Shown: positions 47,897-60,639 of the stretch, in pieces
Layout: each line of letters begins with the position of its first letter
Position numbering within the stretch: position 1 is the stretch's first letter
From: Hymenolepis diminuta
Taxonomy: Eukaryota > Platyhelminthes > Cestoda > Cyclophyllidea > Hymenolepididae
Length of the DNA: 64,000 nt
Reading direction: 5' to 3'
Assembly: GCA_900708905.1 (NCBI GenBank)
Contig: CAADRB010000072.1
Location: 433,621 to 497,620, forward strand
The notes under the pieces: generated by a model
What the model saw: the letters and a program-made list of their open reading frames with translations, nothing else
Told to the model about the DNA's origin: nothing
Database searches by the model: none
Program-made: the position numbers and the translations under genes

Positions 47897-49201
47897 ATGT
47901 TGGTGTCGGGTCATCGTGAGCCTGCTTATCAGGGCATATCAGAGGATGAGTCTGCTGGTTTTCCACAGCGGCGTCCCACAGGTAGAAACCTCAGGGATAG
48001 GATCACAAATATTGTGAGCATGTACGTTCCAAATGGCCAAAATATGGACAACTCTCAGTTGAAATATGATTTAGTTGATGATGGGGATGCCACTCAAATG
48101 AATGACCATTTTGGATTGCTGAGTCTGGGAGAAATGGAGAATAAAGTTGATTCTGGAAAACCTGAATTGTGCCACATTACACCTCAGATTGATCGCAATT
48201 CTCTTTTCACTTCCGTTATAGATGAGATTCAAGATTCTAATTATCGTGTTGATCTGATGGATTTTGCTATCTCCTGCTTGGCTACGAATGGCACACACTT
48301 ATATTTTGGTGTCGAAAGTCTCCCTTTTCTATTTAAACTAGACACTGTTGATCTACACAGTGGAAAGTGCTCAGTCACGAAGAATCATCTAAAAACAGCT
48401 CAAAATATTGACCTAATCCCTACGAAGATATGCTTGAATGGTGCTGCAAGTGAAATTTACGTGATTGGGACTACACTTTTTGAGGGACTTGATATGCATC
48501 TTTTGGCGTGTTTTTCCAACGATGGGCATCTCATTGCTCAAACAAAGAAGTATCCCTACAAACGATATTTGGCGATTGATGTTGACTTTGATGGAAACCT
48601 TCTTCTTGGATGTATTTCTCAATCGATAGAAGGTTCTAATGTCAAGGGAAGTTCTCAGATTTGTAAACTTACGCCACATTTTGAGCGTAGGATTTTCTCA
48701 ATCACTATGCGAAAAGCAGAGACATCCTACTGCCCCGATGGACTGGCTAAATCCTGCGTTCGAGACCAATGTTGGGCTTCTGTTAGTCGTTGGGATGATG
48801 AGACGAAGAGAACCGTTCGACGGATTTTCGCTTTTCCTAGTGCTCCACCAGACACTGATCAACTTCATCAAGAAGACGAATCAAATCTCAGCCCTAAAAA
48901 ATGGCTCCAAGTGATCTCATGGAATTTTGAATCCTTCTCAGCAGGCCCTGTATTTGCTCTAGACTCCCAACGTCTCTTAACATTAGATGTTGAACAGAAG
49001 AGTTTGGCTTTAATAACATGGCCTGAAGGTCAGGATAGCGCCAGTCTGCAAAGAATAACGAAACCAGGTAATAGGAAAATTGATCACTTTTGTGCAGCCC
49101 ATGTTTATCCTCCTGTAGCCTACTTTTCTTCAGATGGTGATATCTTCAAATTTGTTCCTGCAGCACTAGAAGTATCGACATTGACCACTCTCTCATCTTG
49201 A
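47897..49201 (+). CDS. Intronless 434-residue protein of unknown function
   Basis: Single long open frame from ATG 47897 to TGA 49201, far longer than any chance frame here. No signal peptide or membrane helix is visible. The N-terminus is polar (QRRPTGRNLRDRIT, a possible short basic patch). From residue about 130 onward come repeated short hydrophobic strands separated by loops (LATNGTHLYFGVESLPFLFK, AIDVDFDGNLLLG, PVFALDSQRLLTLD, PPVAYFSSDGDIFKFV), which look like a beta-propeller or NHL/WD-like fold. I cannot match a family, so this is inference from pattern. Lack of introns in a genome full of them could mean an old retrogene. CATTCAG, 10 nt upstream of the ATG, is a possible leader acceptor. 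Confidence 0.82.
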   Translation: MLVSGHREPAYQGISEDESAGFPQRRPTGRNLRDRITNIVSMYVPNGQNMDNSQLKYDLVDDGDATQMNDHFGLLSLGEMENKVDSGKPELCHITPQIDRNSLFTSVIDEIQDSNYRVDLMDFAISCLATNGTHLYFGVESLPFLFKLDTVDLHSGKCSVTKNHLKTAQNIDLIPTKICLNGAASEIYVIGTTLFEGLDMHLLACFSNDGHLIAQTKKYPYKRYLAIDVDFDGNLLLGCISQSIEGSNVKGSSQICKLTPHFERRIFSITMRKAETSYCPDGLAKSCVRDQCWASVSRWDDETKRTVRRIFAFPSAPPDTDQLHQEDESNLSPKKWLQVISWNFESFSAGPVFALDSQRLLTLDVEQKSLALITWPEGQDSASLQRITKPGNRKIDHFCAAHVYPPVAYFSSDGDIFKFVPAALEVSTLTTLSS

Positions 49202-51060
49202 ATATTGTATTTTTCTTTAATTATATGTGATTGTTTTAGTTCCGGTTATTATTATTTGACCATTTTTGCGCTTGCTCCTAACCTCCAATCTCCAATTACA
49301 CGAATTGTATTTATATTATGGCTCTGCTAAACACAGTATCCAGTTAACAAATGCCCTGTCTTTTTGTTTTGGCCGGCTCAATGACTCTTGTCCTGCATCT
49401 GAGTCATTTTATTGCTCTTTTCTGATTGGACGAATGTATCAATAGGCAGGGATATGTGGTTTGAATTTCTCTAGCGCGTGGTGTGCTTGCCTGTGATTTT
49501 CTTGAAAAAAAAACCTATTTGTGGCTGATGAGGAAGTTCTATTGAGGTGAGCGCGTGGACCGTAAGGTCGTCGTTGTGCGGAGATTAGCCCGAAGTTTAT
49601 AAACTTTCCTGTTCCTTTTTCATTTTACTATCAAAGATAGATAACGAAATCCTTGATAGGACTTTAGTTTGTGTTGTTGTTTAGTGGTGTTTGCGGTTTA
49701 TTTTGAAATTTGAATGGGGAATTCGGTAATTTTTTACTAAGATTTTAGTTCATTGAGTGTATTTCAGCATTAATCGGTTTCCATTTGAGAACAATCCACA
49801 CTCAGTTAATATTTTATCCTTGGGTTATTTCACTGATGCTCTAATGAATGTGCAGTTTCGGCGGCGCTCCAAAATAATGTAGCTTTCTTCTTTAACTTGA
49901 GTTTTCTCCAAGGTTTCGATTGTACAAGTTAACTATACTTAATAGACCACTAAGCTGACTTGGGACTCTTTGTTTTAGCTCGGCCATTGTTATATTTAAA
50001 ACGTCATTCATTGGTTACCCATGCAGTTATCTAACTCGAATGGCATATTTTTAGTTTGTAAAACGAGACCTTTGGAGTTTGACGGATCTCATTTTTGGCC
50101 TCTTGCTATTTTGCGGATACACCTTGTATCTTCTACTTACCTTCACTACGGCAAAAAATAGAGAAGGTAGTTGAAACCATCATCAATCATCTTCGAAAAG
50201 AGAGAGAAAACCAGGGGTGATGGAGTGGTCTGCAAGTACTGGTGTGTGCAGTGAACGCATCGGAATATGGTGTGGATTTGCATAGGAGTATATGTATTTT
50301 AGGATTGGATCAGGCTGTGGTCGATGTTGTCAGCGCGTTGATAGGTTCAGGTCATCTGAACACCCTGGTCTTGAGGACACAGGAGTCTCAAACGTCCAGC
50401 CAAATAATTAGGTCGTGGTGGGTCACAATAGGAAATACTTAAGTATATTTACAAAGAAAATATAGACGAATATTTTCGTGAAGAAATTATTTAAAATTTA
50501 GATCACTACAGATTTCCTTTGTTCATTTCCCGTGTCAGCCCCCTGTCAATTTAGGCGTTATAACAGTGGTTAGCAGTGTCTTTCTGAAGTGGTTCTCCTC
50601 TCCATAAAATTAATTAGAAAACTTCTTGAAACTTTTGGGTTAGCAGAGTACTAAGGAAGTAAGGTTAGCAAAATGACATCTGAAATTGCGTAAAGGGTCA
50701 TGTGCACGTTTCGTTACATCATGCCAACGGCATGTTTTGCAAAAATGTATAAGCGGTGTCCTCCGTATTTAGTAACACCGTGACACCCCCATTTGCATTG
50801 TGATCAGCTGCTAAACTTCGTTTAGTTTAAGTAGAAGAAGATATGGAACTTGTATTACCTAATAATAATATTTTCCAATTTTTTCAGGAAAGCATTTTCC
50901 GACGCCTATCTTGGGTATCATCATAGAGCGGTTGGCCATTCCGTTCGCTGGACGTGCGCTGATAGGAATTTATTAAAGAGAAGTCCAAGGACATGCTCTG
51001 TGAAATAAATGTAAGACAATACAAATTCCTGTCAGGGAAAAATAAAAGATTTTTGATATT

Positions 51061-51344
51061 AAGAACGTGTTAGAAGTATCAGTAGTAATCTTGCCGAACA
51101 AAATCAATCTAGAAAACACAGTAATATAGTGACTTAACAAAGAAGCCAATAAATCACGGCAGAACACGAAACACTTAATAGTAAACACGCGCGTACTAGC
51201 GCAAGTAAAACTCGATCGTTTTAGGTTTAAACAAATAGGCATAATTACAAAGGGTCTTTTATCAGTGAGGAAATAAGAAGGAAAAAATTTTTTTATAGAA
51301 GAAATAACGGGAACGGGAGAAAATAATAATTGTTTCTTCAAGCA
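51061..51344 (-). repeat. Diverged solo LTR, family 1, copy 4
   Basis: The reverse complement aligns with the family-1 LTRs. Blocks are AGTAGTAATCTTGCC, AATCTAGAAAACAC, TGACTTAACAAAGAAGCCAAT, AAACAAATAGGCATAATTA and TCTTTTATCAGTGAGGAAAT. The ends are eroded and no target duplication is visible. Confidence 0.65.
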
Positions 51345-51589
51345 GAAATGAAGCTCTTAGTATGATCGTTGACTCTCCATTAGATCTTGAGCAGCCAACT
51401 TGGTTAAGTTTGATTCTCAGGGAAAAGTGCACTATATATTAGTTTTCAGGTGCAAAAGTCTGCATTTCACACATTATCATGGCTGTGGAAATTTTAAATA
51501 GAACTATTTGCAAATATCAAATGAGATTATTTTGGCACTAAACAGTGCTTTTTGCTTTCATTTAAAGAGTTGAATTAAATAAATGTGTT

Positions 51590-51850
51590 TTGGGCAAAGG
51601 TAGTGTAATTATAGGGGCAGAAAGTAATGTGAGGAGGTATTGGAAGCGAAGGGAAAGCGTCATTACTGAGCAACTGGAACTCGGGTTGTGAGAAAGAGGA
51701 CCTGTTAACGCATGACAGAAGAGTTGACATATTTTATGTCCTTTGTCTGTTGATGAACAAATGATAAAAGTCATCAAGGCATAACTAGAATGGGCAGAGG
51801 TATGAGCCATTATATGTGCGTTACAACCTCTGGAGATGCTACTTAGAGGC
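51590..51850 (+). repeat. Interspersed repeat family E, copy 2
   Basis: Diverged partner of 21880-22200, anchored on TATGTCCTTTGTCTGTTGATGA followed by CAAA. No coding potential evident. Confidence 0.4.
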
Positions 51851-51912
51851 GATCTTTTCATAATAAAGTATTATTATTACCCTCAAAAAAAAACACAGTA
51901 TTCTACATTTTT

Positions 51913-52160
51913 AATTGCGGGAAGCAACGGAAATTGGTCAAATAAAAGCTCAATAAATGAAAAAAGAGAGGGGATCAAAAGATACTGAGAGTAACGTTAA
52001 GGTATCAAAGAGTCTTGCTTCATTTGATTTTTGAATTCGGGCTGTGCAGTATTTACCAAATGGTTAGCTCACGCTCCAAAATTTGAATTCCATGAATCGT
52101 CCCCTGGATTGCAGAAAGTGCTTGTCTACGATGTCTGTTGCTTACTGACCGATTTTATTA
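51913..52160 (+). repeat. Interspersed repeat family C, copy 2
   Basis: Partner of 12180-12345 and 61355-61560. Reads GCGGGAAGCAACGGAAAT, then AAGAGTCTTGCTTCATTTGATTT, ATTCGGGC and CCAAAATTTGAATT. Similar order in the other copies. Confidence 0.5.
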
Positions 52161-52779
52161 TCAGGAGGAGTCGGTCTTGACACTTCAATTCGTTTTTTTC
52201 TAATGTTTCAGAGGACATTCAGTAGCTAACAGCCAACACAATAGAGATGAGAAAGCTGAAAATTTTAAGTTAGCAGAGCTCCGTAAGCCTTCATTATGTG
52301 GGGTAAATCTTCAAGCATATGTTTTAATTAAGTCCCCTGCCACCTCAATTACCGTTGTATTGTTATCAATATCGTTATTAATTTTGTGTTATTTCAAAAG
52401 TTTACTTTTTAAATACGGTACATTTCTTTTCAGGAAATCTCTAAATACATCTTTGTCATTCGAGAAAGTGCTAATTGAACGCGAGCTTTGAAGTTTTGTG
52501 ACTTTTCAAAACCATTCTCATACCTTTTTCAATTCGATTTGGCATCAATATTAATCAGAGGAGGAGAGAGAAAAAAATTCAGTAAAACTGAAAAAAATTT
52601 CCCTTGTTCTCGTTCACATGACCTCGATCCCCTAGTCATTAAATTCTGTTTACACACAATGTGAACATTCAGTTTGTAATTCACTAGACCTTCTCATTAA
52701 AATAGTATAACGTCAACCTACAGAAAAAATTTCTAATGTGTAGCTATTTATCAATACAGAGAGTATATTTTTCTCTTTC

Positions 52780-53260
52780 ACACAAGCGGATGCTTAAATG
52801 CAGCGGAGAGGAAAGAAGTTGGAGAAGTGGTAGGAAAATTTTGTCTGTGGCAATCAGGATAATTATTTATCCACCTTCCATCTCCTAGAATTAGTGTTAC
52901 TATTTCAAGCTGAAGGGCTCGCACTGAACCCGACGTCAAAGTTAAGGATGACATTCTGGTATTTGGCGTTTCAATCATTCTACTCATTTTAAAGAAATCC
53001 TTGCTGATCGTTGTCCCTTAGGAACAGTGATCCAGTCGATAAAGCAAGAGCATTGCTTTCCTTTCCGTGAATATCTGGATACAGTTGGCAGCTTCGCACT
53101 TCAATATTTTCGCTCAAAGACCGATAACGTGAGGGTTCATACTTTTAGTGACGGGAATTGACATTGTTGGCTATTTTCACTCTGATAGCTCAGTAAAACC
53201 AAAATATCCATGGCGTCGAGACCAGTTTGTCTTAGCCATGACTTTGTACAAGCTTCCATT
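52780..53260 (+). repeat. Interspersed repeat family D, copy 3 (longest)
   Basis: Contains both the 5' landmark (GGCTCGCACTGAACCCGACGTC, then GGTATTTGGCGTTTCAATCATTC) and the 3' landmark (TTGACATTGTTGGCTATTTTCA, then TGATAGCTC). Copies at 24480, 34410 and 62205 retain parts. Confidence 0.5.
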
Positions 53261-53552
53261 TTTAGTCCTCCTTAAAATCTGATGACACAAAAGGAGCTAT
53301 GGGGAAAGAAAATTGGGAAGGCTTTTGATAGCAACCCAAAGACGATTCAGCGTTTATTGATTTTGAGGGCAGTAAGCAGAGGCACAATTAAATAAAATAG
53401 TTACAGTATTTGTTCAGTTATAAATTTTCTCAAATAAATTTTTCATTTGAGGGAGTCATAGGGTCATGTCTAGTTAAACTGTCACATTTATGCTAAGATG
53501 TCACTTCCGTTGGAAATATGACTAATTTTTATGTTATTAGTCATGCTGTGCT

Positions 53553-53577
53553 GGGGGAGGGGGAGAGGGGGGGGGGA
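53553..53577 (+). repeat. G-rich tract, G-quadruplex potential
   Basis: Five or more G runs separated by single A residues, in noncoding sequence. Confidence 0.7.
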
Positions 53578-55576
53578 GCAGCCGTTTTGCCTCTCCCTAT
53601 GACTAGCTCTAACAGCTTCGGCGACCGGATGCTCGTTGTGTTTCACTGACGTTTGCTACAACTTCCAGTGTATAGCCTTGAATCAGCAATGTATAAAAAT
53701 TTTTCAAGTTAAAGTGCTCGATTTTACGGGAACGAATTATTGGAATCTTTCATTCTTTGCCATTTACTAATATTGGCAACAAAGTCTCGAATTTTGAATG
53801 TGTAAATTAGCTGAGAATGGTAGATGCTTAAGGGTGCATTAAAAGGAAGAGATCGGTCAATCGATCATCACACCTTTCGTTTTGTCTAGTGTTAGAATAC
53901 TTTCCAAAATGGGCCTTGTTCGACAAGAAAATACACTGAATATCCACATCAAGTACTTGAAAACCAACAATTCCTCTTTTATCATAATTTGCGCAATTTA
54001 ATATCGGGTGAGGTCTGGGTTCACCATTTTTCGAATAATATTTTCTACTATAATCAATGTTACTCAATAATTAATAGGAATATGATTTGTGGCTTGTAAA
54101 TACGTTTCTTTCAATCTTTATCAATAAAGCATTGTTGTGACACAATTGATATAAAAGAGGAGATAAGAAGATAATTTCATACTTCAATCCCAACAGGTTG
54201 TCAGTCAAGAAGCAGAGTTTGAATGAATAATATTGTAAAATTCCAAGAACGTCACTACTGAAGCATAGGAAGTAGACTATCAACCAAACGGACGTGACTG
54301 CCTGCAGGCAAGGTGGACCAATGGTGAAGCCAGAATGCCGAGATAAACTCATTTTCAAATTGCGCGCTGCTTGAGACGGGTTCGGCTATTGTTGCAAGAT
54401 GGTTATCTTTTTCCGCCTTTTGATTCACCATTTTATCTCCTATGTTAACTTGACCTATCACAAAATGTTCCCGAATAAGAATTTATTTAGACAATATGAG
54501 GGAGTGAAAATCACCTTCAAAGTGAACATTTTCCCTTTAATCTGCCGTAATGAGTAAGGTGAATTGAAATTATAGAGGACATATGATGGTCTAGGGTAGT
54601 CATGTAGGAGAAAGAGGAGTGATTAGATATAAGAGTAAGTGAATTTCCCATGAAACACTATAAGCTGGAGGGAATTGGGCATGAAGGAGGGTGGAAGAAG
54701 GAGAGTGAAACCATGACCCCCACTGCTCGCAGTAGCGGAAGCAGCAGCATTGAAAGAAATCACAGACTTTGATACGAGTGGATTTTAAAAATTGACGGAA
54801 CTAGTGTTTTGTTATACATCAGGAAAGAAAAAAAACCGATCTATTGATCTAGATGGCCTCTCGACAGCTGCAATCTATTAACATTACTTCGACATTACGG
54901 AGAGGTAAAAATTGTTTTCAGTCTGATAGAATACAATGCTAGACGAAAGATGTCCCTTCTGGTTGAATTCTACAAATGTTAAAAGTAGAAGGATGAGATA
55001 AGAGTGGAAGAGGATCCAGTTTGGAAACCAACTTAATTTCCTTACAATTATATCTGCGTACTGGACGCGGTGCTAGATAATGATGATGAGGAATTAACTG
55101 TTAGTATAGATGAGAATGTGGTGGACTGGAATTCTTCATTCTTCCGATCTGCCGGTCTATGAGTTGTGCATCAGCTGGTTATATAATAAATATGTTATCC
55201 GGGAGGATCGAAAAGAGACTAGGAGTAAGGAAGAGAACTAGGACGATGGTTAATTGTATTGCTGGTGAGAAATGCAAATAGGAGGAGCAGAAAGATGGCA
55301 CTGTTCCTAAGGGGGCCCCTCCCACTATGTCCGATGCTACTGTAGATACTGTGACACATCAATCGTAGTGAATGCACAGAGGTACTCCAGGTTTGGTTCT
55401 AGTCAATGCTCGTGAAACGCTCTCACGACTCGACTCCCATGCAACTTCAGGGTACATGGGGTTGGAAGTGGATTGTCAGCGTAATTAGCCTAAATTATTT
55501 TAACGGAGTTCAGTCCGTCTCCTTTTCCAAGTAACGAAAGATCGATAACCGGTATTGAAGGTGTCGTGTCTGATAA

Positions 55577-55962
55577 TTACATATATTTGTCAGACCACAA
55601 GGTGCGTGGTCGCCGGAGGTGATTTGTTGCTAGTGAAGTATACGCTTTCACACGATAACATGATTTCTTATGTTGTCGACATAGTTGCTTATTGAATGAA
55701 CAAACTGAACAAATATCATTCGTTGTAAAATCAACAGGCTGATGGAGCTCTGGAGGTTGGACGAATTTGCCGATTTGGAAGAATTTGGTTGACGGAGGCA
55801 GACAGAATAACTCTTGAAATTGTTTTTTATAGGCCATTCTGTATCTATATTGGGTCCTTCTACAGATTCTCCATTCTCGATTACGACGTCTGAGAGGGTG
55901 ACATCTCCTTTTTCCATATGCGTAGGAGGCCGAATCTTATGGTGATGTGGGACCAGGGACAT
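55577..55962 (-). pseudogene. Possible small gene split by a frameshift
   Basis: From ATG at 55962 (minus) one frame reads MSLVPHHHKIRPPTHMEKG ... GPNIDTE. A second frame takes over near 55845 with MAYKKQFQELFCLPPS and continues through FVQPPELHQPVDF to a TAA at 55577. Codon-like composition crosses the switch with no room for an intron. The second half has a Cys/His cluster (CSVCSFNKQLCRQHKKSC) that could bind metal. Together about 128 residues. It is either a real gene with an assembly indel, a pseudogene, or two chance frames. Family unknown. Confidence 0.35.
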
Positions 55963-57712
55963 AGGAAGAATATTTCAGTTTGTTTCTGAAAATATTCTTG
56001 AAGTCGCCTCTTTCAAGTTCCCCGTTAAATCGATTACGGAAAGTTTACCACTCCTCTTCAGATCTTCCAAGGCTGATTAGACATAGAAATATCGCATTAG
56101 ATGGTGATGTCCGTTGTCAGTGGAATTGGATAACAATTCAACAGCTTCATAAGATTTTAAGTCTGTTGGCTTTTTGAGTAAGTTTCAATTGGTAAATATC
56201 TCGTACTCGGTTATTCCCAATTTTTGCAATATGATTTGATCCTTTCATCATCAGGGACAATTTTCACCTCTGTTCAGAATATGTCTCCATATCTCTGACG
56301 TCTAATAATCAATATTCCCGTACATGAGTCATGAATTTACGAGTGCATCGAGTGCACTCCTGGTGAACCCGATCGAATGCACCGAAAATGTTAGATTTAA
56401 CGTCCAGGCAGTTATAAACAATCCGAAATTCTTTCCTGCATTCACACTTCACGCGAAGTCGATTTTTACTAAATATGTTACTAACGCGATTATTGTTTAT
56501 TCTGATGTTGTTCACTGTTTATCGGCATTCATAAGTTAAACTGATTTCATCATAGGTTATCGGATTTATAATTACCTTTCTTCTTTTTATATTTATCAAT
56601 GGGATGATCAATTAATATTTGTACAGATACAGAGCGTTAAACATTGCAGTTACCGAATAGGGAGAAAAACACAATATGAAAGTGTCCATTCTGAAAAGTT
56701 AGGATATCTATGGTGCATGAGTTGCACTTTGCACCTCTTTCTCCTTAATATCTTTCGGATTGGTGAGGAGATCATTTCTATTAGAGAATAATTTTCAAGA
56801 CAATCGGGGGTAATTGCGTTAATTTTCAAGAAATGAGCTTTGAATTCTCATGTAGCTTCATGATTACACATTTCCCGATCCAGCTCTAAGTTGTCTGATG
56901 ATAGGAGAAAGCCAACCCTTGAAATTGCGCAAGTTTGGTTCCACTACTCTCATTTTCATTTTAGTATATCTTTAACCGATGTAAGCCAATATTTATAGCT
57001 TAGGAACCAGATAAAATGATTTTACTTCTTTCAGTTCTTATTTTCACTTCTTTGGAATAATTTGATGCTGAAGGATGAATCCTTTCGTCTCCGAAAAATT
57101 TGTCTTACGTCATCGCTAATCACCAACATTTGATTATCTCGTCCTTATAGCAATGTCTGTAAACTTTTAACCTTTCCTTTGACCTCCAGCACTCTTAGGA
57201 TAAACATTATGTGTCCTCAACTGGCCTATTTTCATCGGCTTTGTTATTAACCAGTCCTGTCTGCACTGTCCCTTCCTTTTCCTACAATCGTCCCGACCAA
57301 TTAAAGCACGCATACAATTATATCCTTATGCGCGTCCTCATCCAAGTGACGATTATAAACAGCCTTCCACTACACACATATACAGGAGCCCCTAGCTCAT
57401 CAGACGCATCTCCCTTTGCTCAATCCTTCTCCTCCAATTCTCTATTTTCCCTTGAGACTCTGTACTGAGGTTTGTTCAATACATCCTGGTCTACGCAATC
57501 CTTGGTGTTCTTTTTTTATTTTGCAGTTAGCCGTCAACCCGCTGCAATGCTATCACGTTGAAGATTTAGCTCAAAATAATTCTTTAATATTTTCGCTTGA
57601 CGAAATTAACATTTTACTTATGCTTTCTTCCGATTATTTATTGAAAATAATATTTACCCCTTAAATTTTATATGTAGCAATATGAATTACGTTATGCCTC
57701 ACATAGTTCGAG

Positions 57713-58470
57713 TTGAACTGTAAGAGGTTTTTATCTAAAAACGAGAACTTGTGTCTAACTTCTTCCTGGGTACGATATCGGCTTGTAGATCGTAAAAGGT
57801 TAAAAAGAACTCATAATTGTAATATAAAAATATCATTGAATATTGATGAATTTCGTCTTATCCTGGAGAAGTATGAATATTTATTTAAGAAACAGCAGGA
57901 ACGCCAGGAATCATTGCTGAGGAGACAGCAGGAAAATTTTTTGATTGCAAGGACAACTTTCGAAATTGATGAACATGAAAACTGAAACATCGGATTTTTC
58001 CCCACTCAACGCACCTCCAGAATCTCTGATTCTACAAGTTCATGAATTTTACTCTGACCAGAAGCAGATCAAACTTTTGCTAATTGGTTTGAAAAAGGGG
58101 GAGGGGGAATATTTATACAAAAAATTTCGCTGATATTCCAGATGATGAAAAAGTTAGACTATGTTATGGAAGCTAGAAGTTGCAGAAAGTGAAAGGTTCA
58201 AATGTGTCATCAATTTCGGATCTAAAGTTTGATAAAACTGTCACGTTTCCCTTCGAGTGTTTGGTGAAAAGTCTTCCGAACTGCGAAAATGTTGTAAATG
58301 TCTTTCACTAAAGAGCATGAAAAAGACCGTCGACCTTTACTTACCGTCTCAATACTGTTTTAGGACTCTTTGATTTTTCTGCCGTTACGTTGGATCATTT
58401 TAAATGTCTGCTGTTTGGGGTAGTCCTCAAGAACTTTGTAAAACTGATGTCTCTTTTCTACTCCTCAGAA
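57713..58470 (+). pseudogene. Degenerate LTR-retrotransposon Gag remnant
   Basis: Frames shift but the order fits a Gag polyprotein of a Ty3/BEL-like element. There is a Gln/Glu/Arg-rich helical stretch (YLFKKQQERQESLLRRQQEN), then SPLNAPPESLILQVHEFY, then QKQIKLLLIGL. Further on come FGEKSSEL in another frame and DFSAVTLDHFKCLLFG near 58370-58415. Several stops and shifts. It lies directly before an LTR-like repeat (58494-58829). No pol is present. Confidence 0.5.
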
Positions 58471-58493
58471 TGATCGAAGAAAGTAATAAAATA

Positions 58494-58829
58494 ACTGCTA
58501 TACCCAGCAGATGTCTATCATCACCTGGCGATTAGAAATGATTGACTGGCGGTAAGATCTTCACTACAGTGTCCACAGGCAGTGCCGCAGTGTGTTTTTG
58601 TGTTTGTACATAGATACCTAAACGGATGTCTATCATCACGCCGAGACTCCGACAATGAGACATGATCGACGTCAAACGAAGAAATGTTTTGTGTATAAAC
58701 ATAATTCACTGATTACTAAATTGAGGTGGCTTGACTGTCACCTCCGAACTGATCTGGCAACAAGAGCGACTTGACTTATTCTATCTATTCGATCGATGTG
58801 GCCCCAATAGATCTTCCGTTATTAAATGC
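58494..58829 (+). repeat. LTR-like repeat family 3 (B), copy 3
   Basis: Most complete copy of this family: GGCGATTAGAAATGA, TAAGATCTTCACTACAG, GTCCACAGGCAGTG, CACGCCGAGACTCCGAC, GACGTCAAACGAAGAAATG, TTTTGTGTATAAACAT and CTCCGAACTGATCTGG. It lies 24 bp after the Gag remnant, compatible with a 3' LTR of the same dead element. Confidence 0.6.
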
Positions 58830-59968
58830 AGAAAATTGAAAATCAGTTGTGATAGTTGCATGAATTAACAAAATTCTCTTGAATACAATTACGTCAATCG
58901 AATTTCTAGTGAAACTGTATCCCAGAATGTTTCTGCTCTCTTCAAACCTCTAATTGAATGCTATCTCTGTAATGATTTGCTCTTTGCCCAATTCTGTCCA
59001 TATAAATCTCACAAATGCAATTTGAGTGGCAAACAAGGATATAAAGAAATAATGCGTCGAACAAAATAAGAACTCAGAAACAATGGCACCCGGAAGGTTG
59101 AGTCAACGGTCAGGTAATAGAATCAATGGTCAGCTCGAAGAGGGATATGAAGTTGGATGGTAATCTGCAAAAGTATTCCCACGAATGTGTTACCAAAACG
59201 AACAGAATGAGGGAGGAGAAAAGGAGACAGCATTCGGAAAAAGTTCCCAGAATAGTTATTGAGTTGAAATCTACTCGAAAGCAAAACGATAGGGAGTTCA
59301 ATGTTTCATTCCATGCATCAGAAGTGAAAGCCCAATGCGAAGATGAAGGAAAAGAATAGGTCCTGCGGAAAAGCAAGGGCTAAAAAGGTGGAATCTCTGG
59401 ACGGCTGCTAATCCAAGACTTGGAATTAATAATGGAAGAAAAAGCAGACCGAAGCTGCACCAATCACCAAAATACGCCCATGAATAAGGAATAAGTTGCC
59501 AGGAAGAAATATGGAACCAACAAAAAGACTTCAAGCGGATCCGAAGAAGAAATTCCTCAGGTTCGGCTTGTATCAATTGATTTTGCATTTCAGTATTTCT
59601 ATTTTCCAAGGATATGTGGATAAAATATCATTTTTAGGGCAGGTTATGGGTTATTATTCTAGGTAAAGATGTTGGTCACTCATTTTCGCATTTTCTAGTA
59701 ATTTGGACTTAATTTGCGACAAGAGCAATCTGTTTATTTAAAAATATCAGATTTAATTAATCGACACTCTTCGCAATCTCATATTTATAAATATAATGAA
59801 GATTAACATCACTAAGTAATATACAAATCAGAGTTTATTTGTCAAATTTGTCACTAAATAATGCTAAAGTTGTTTCTCCACTGAACAAAGATAAAAATCT
59901 ATCCAGAAAAAATAAATTTTAGATTATAAAGCAAAAAAAGGCTCGCTAGCAGTTAACTGATATCTGTG

Positions 59969-60307
59969 GGGTTCACAACGCTAACAAGGCTGATTGAATC
60001 ACGTGCGCTAGAGCTCACCACGGGAAGTGCGGCATGTAACCGGTCGCGTTGAGATCAAGTGCGGCGTGTGTGCAGAGATCTCCCCAACCAATCAGCAATC
60101 AAGATCCCTGCAGCCCAGCATGGTTTTGTATTTAATGATTAAGCATTGATAAAAAGAGGCAACGAAGTGGTCAATAAACCCTCTCCACTCAGCATCTTAC
60201 CGGTTCTTACCATTTTGGGCATAGCTTAGCTAATTTGGGAATGAATTGGTAATAGAGGACTCTACTAGAGGCTATTTGGACTGCTAGGGGGATTACTTAG
60301 GTGTAGC
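59969..60307 (+). repeat. LTR-like repeat family 2, copy 2
   Basis: Collinear with 21260-21594 over its whole length, including CCAATCAGCAATCAAGATCC, AGCATGGTTTTGTATTT and GAGGACTCTACTAGAGG. Ends GTGTAGCA. Confidence 0.65.
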
Positions 60308-60639
60308 ATCCGCTGCATATCTACCATATTAAACAAAAGGTTGTTGAGGTAACAAAATACAGGGGCCAACAAACGACAATTCTATAAAGTAGAGAGCACA
60401 AAGAGTTGAGTAGGCCAAAATGTACTAAATAAACTACGATGAGAGTTCAAGAGAGTAAGAAAGAGATGAGAGGTGCGGAGGAGAGTGAGAGAGGAGAGGG
60501 GATGAGATGAGAAAGAAGCGCACGAGTATAAGCTTTCACCACGTGCGTATTATTCTCATGCACCTAAAGAGTTTACTTATATCGACTTTCTTCGGTCAGG
60601 GAGTCTATCATAATAGTCAAGTGTTAAAAAGCCTAAACG

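Larger units (their letters stand above)
49202..55576. other. Intergenic stretch rich in repeats
   Basis: No gene supported. Contains an LTR relic (51061-51344), family E, C and D repeats and a G-rich tract at 53553-53577. Short open frames such as 50242-50442 and 54071-54461 have no recognisable features. Confidence 0.5.

Noticed and set aside
48071..48914. Other frames inside the 47897-49201 gene
   Set aside because: They are shadows of the long continuous frame.
55980..56177. Plus-strand 65-codon frame ending at a GTAAGT-like site
   Set aside because: A stop (TGA) precedes the donor in frame, there is no ATG, and no partner exon was found.
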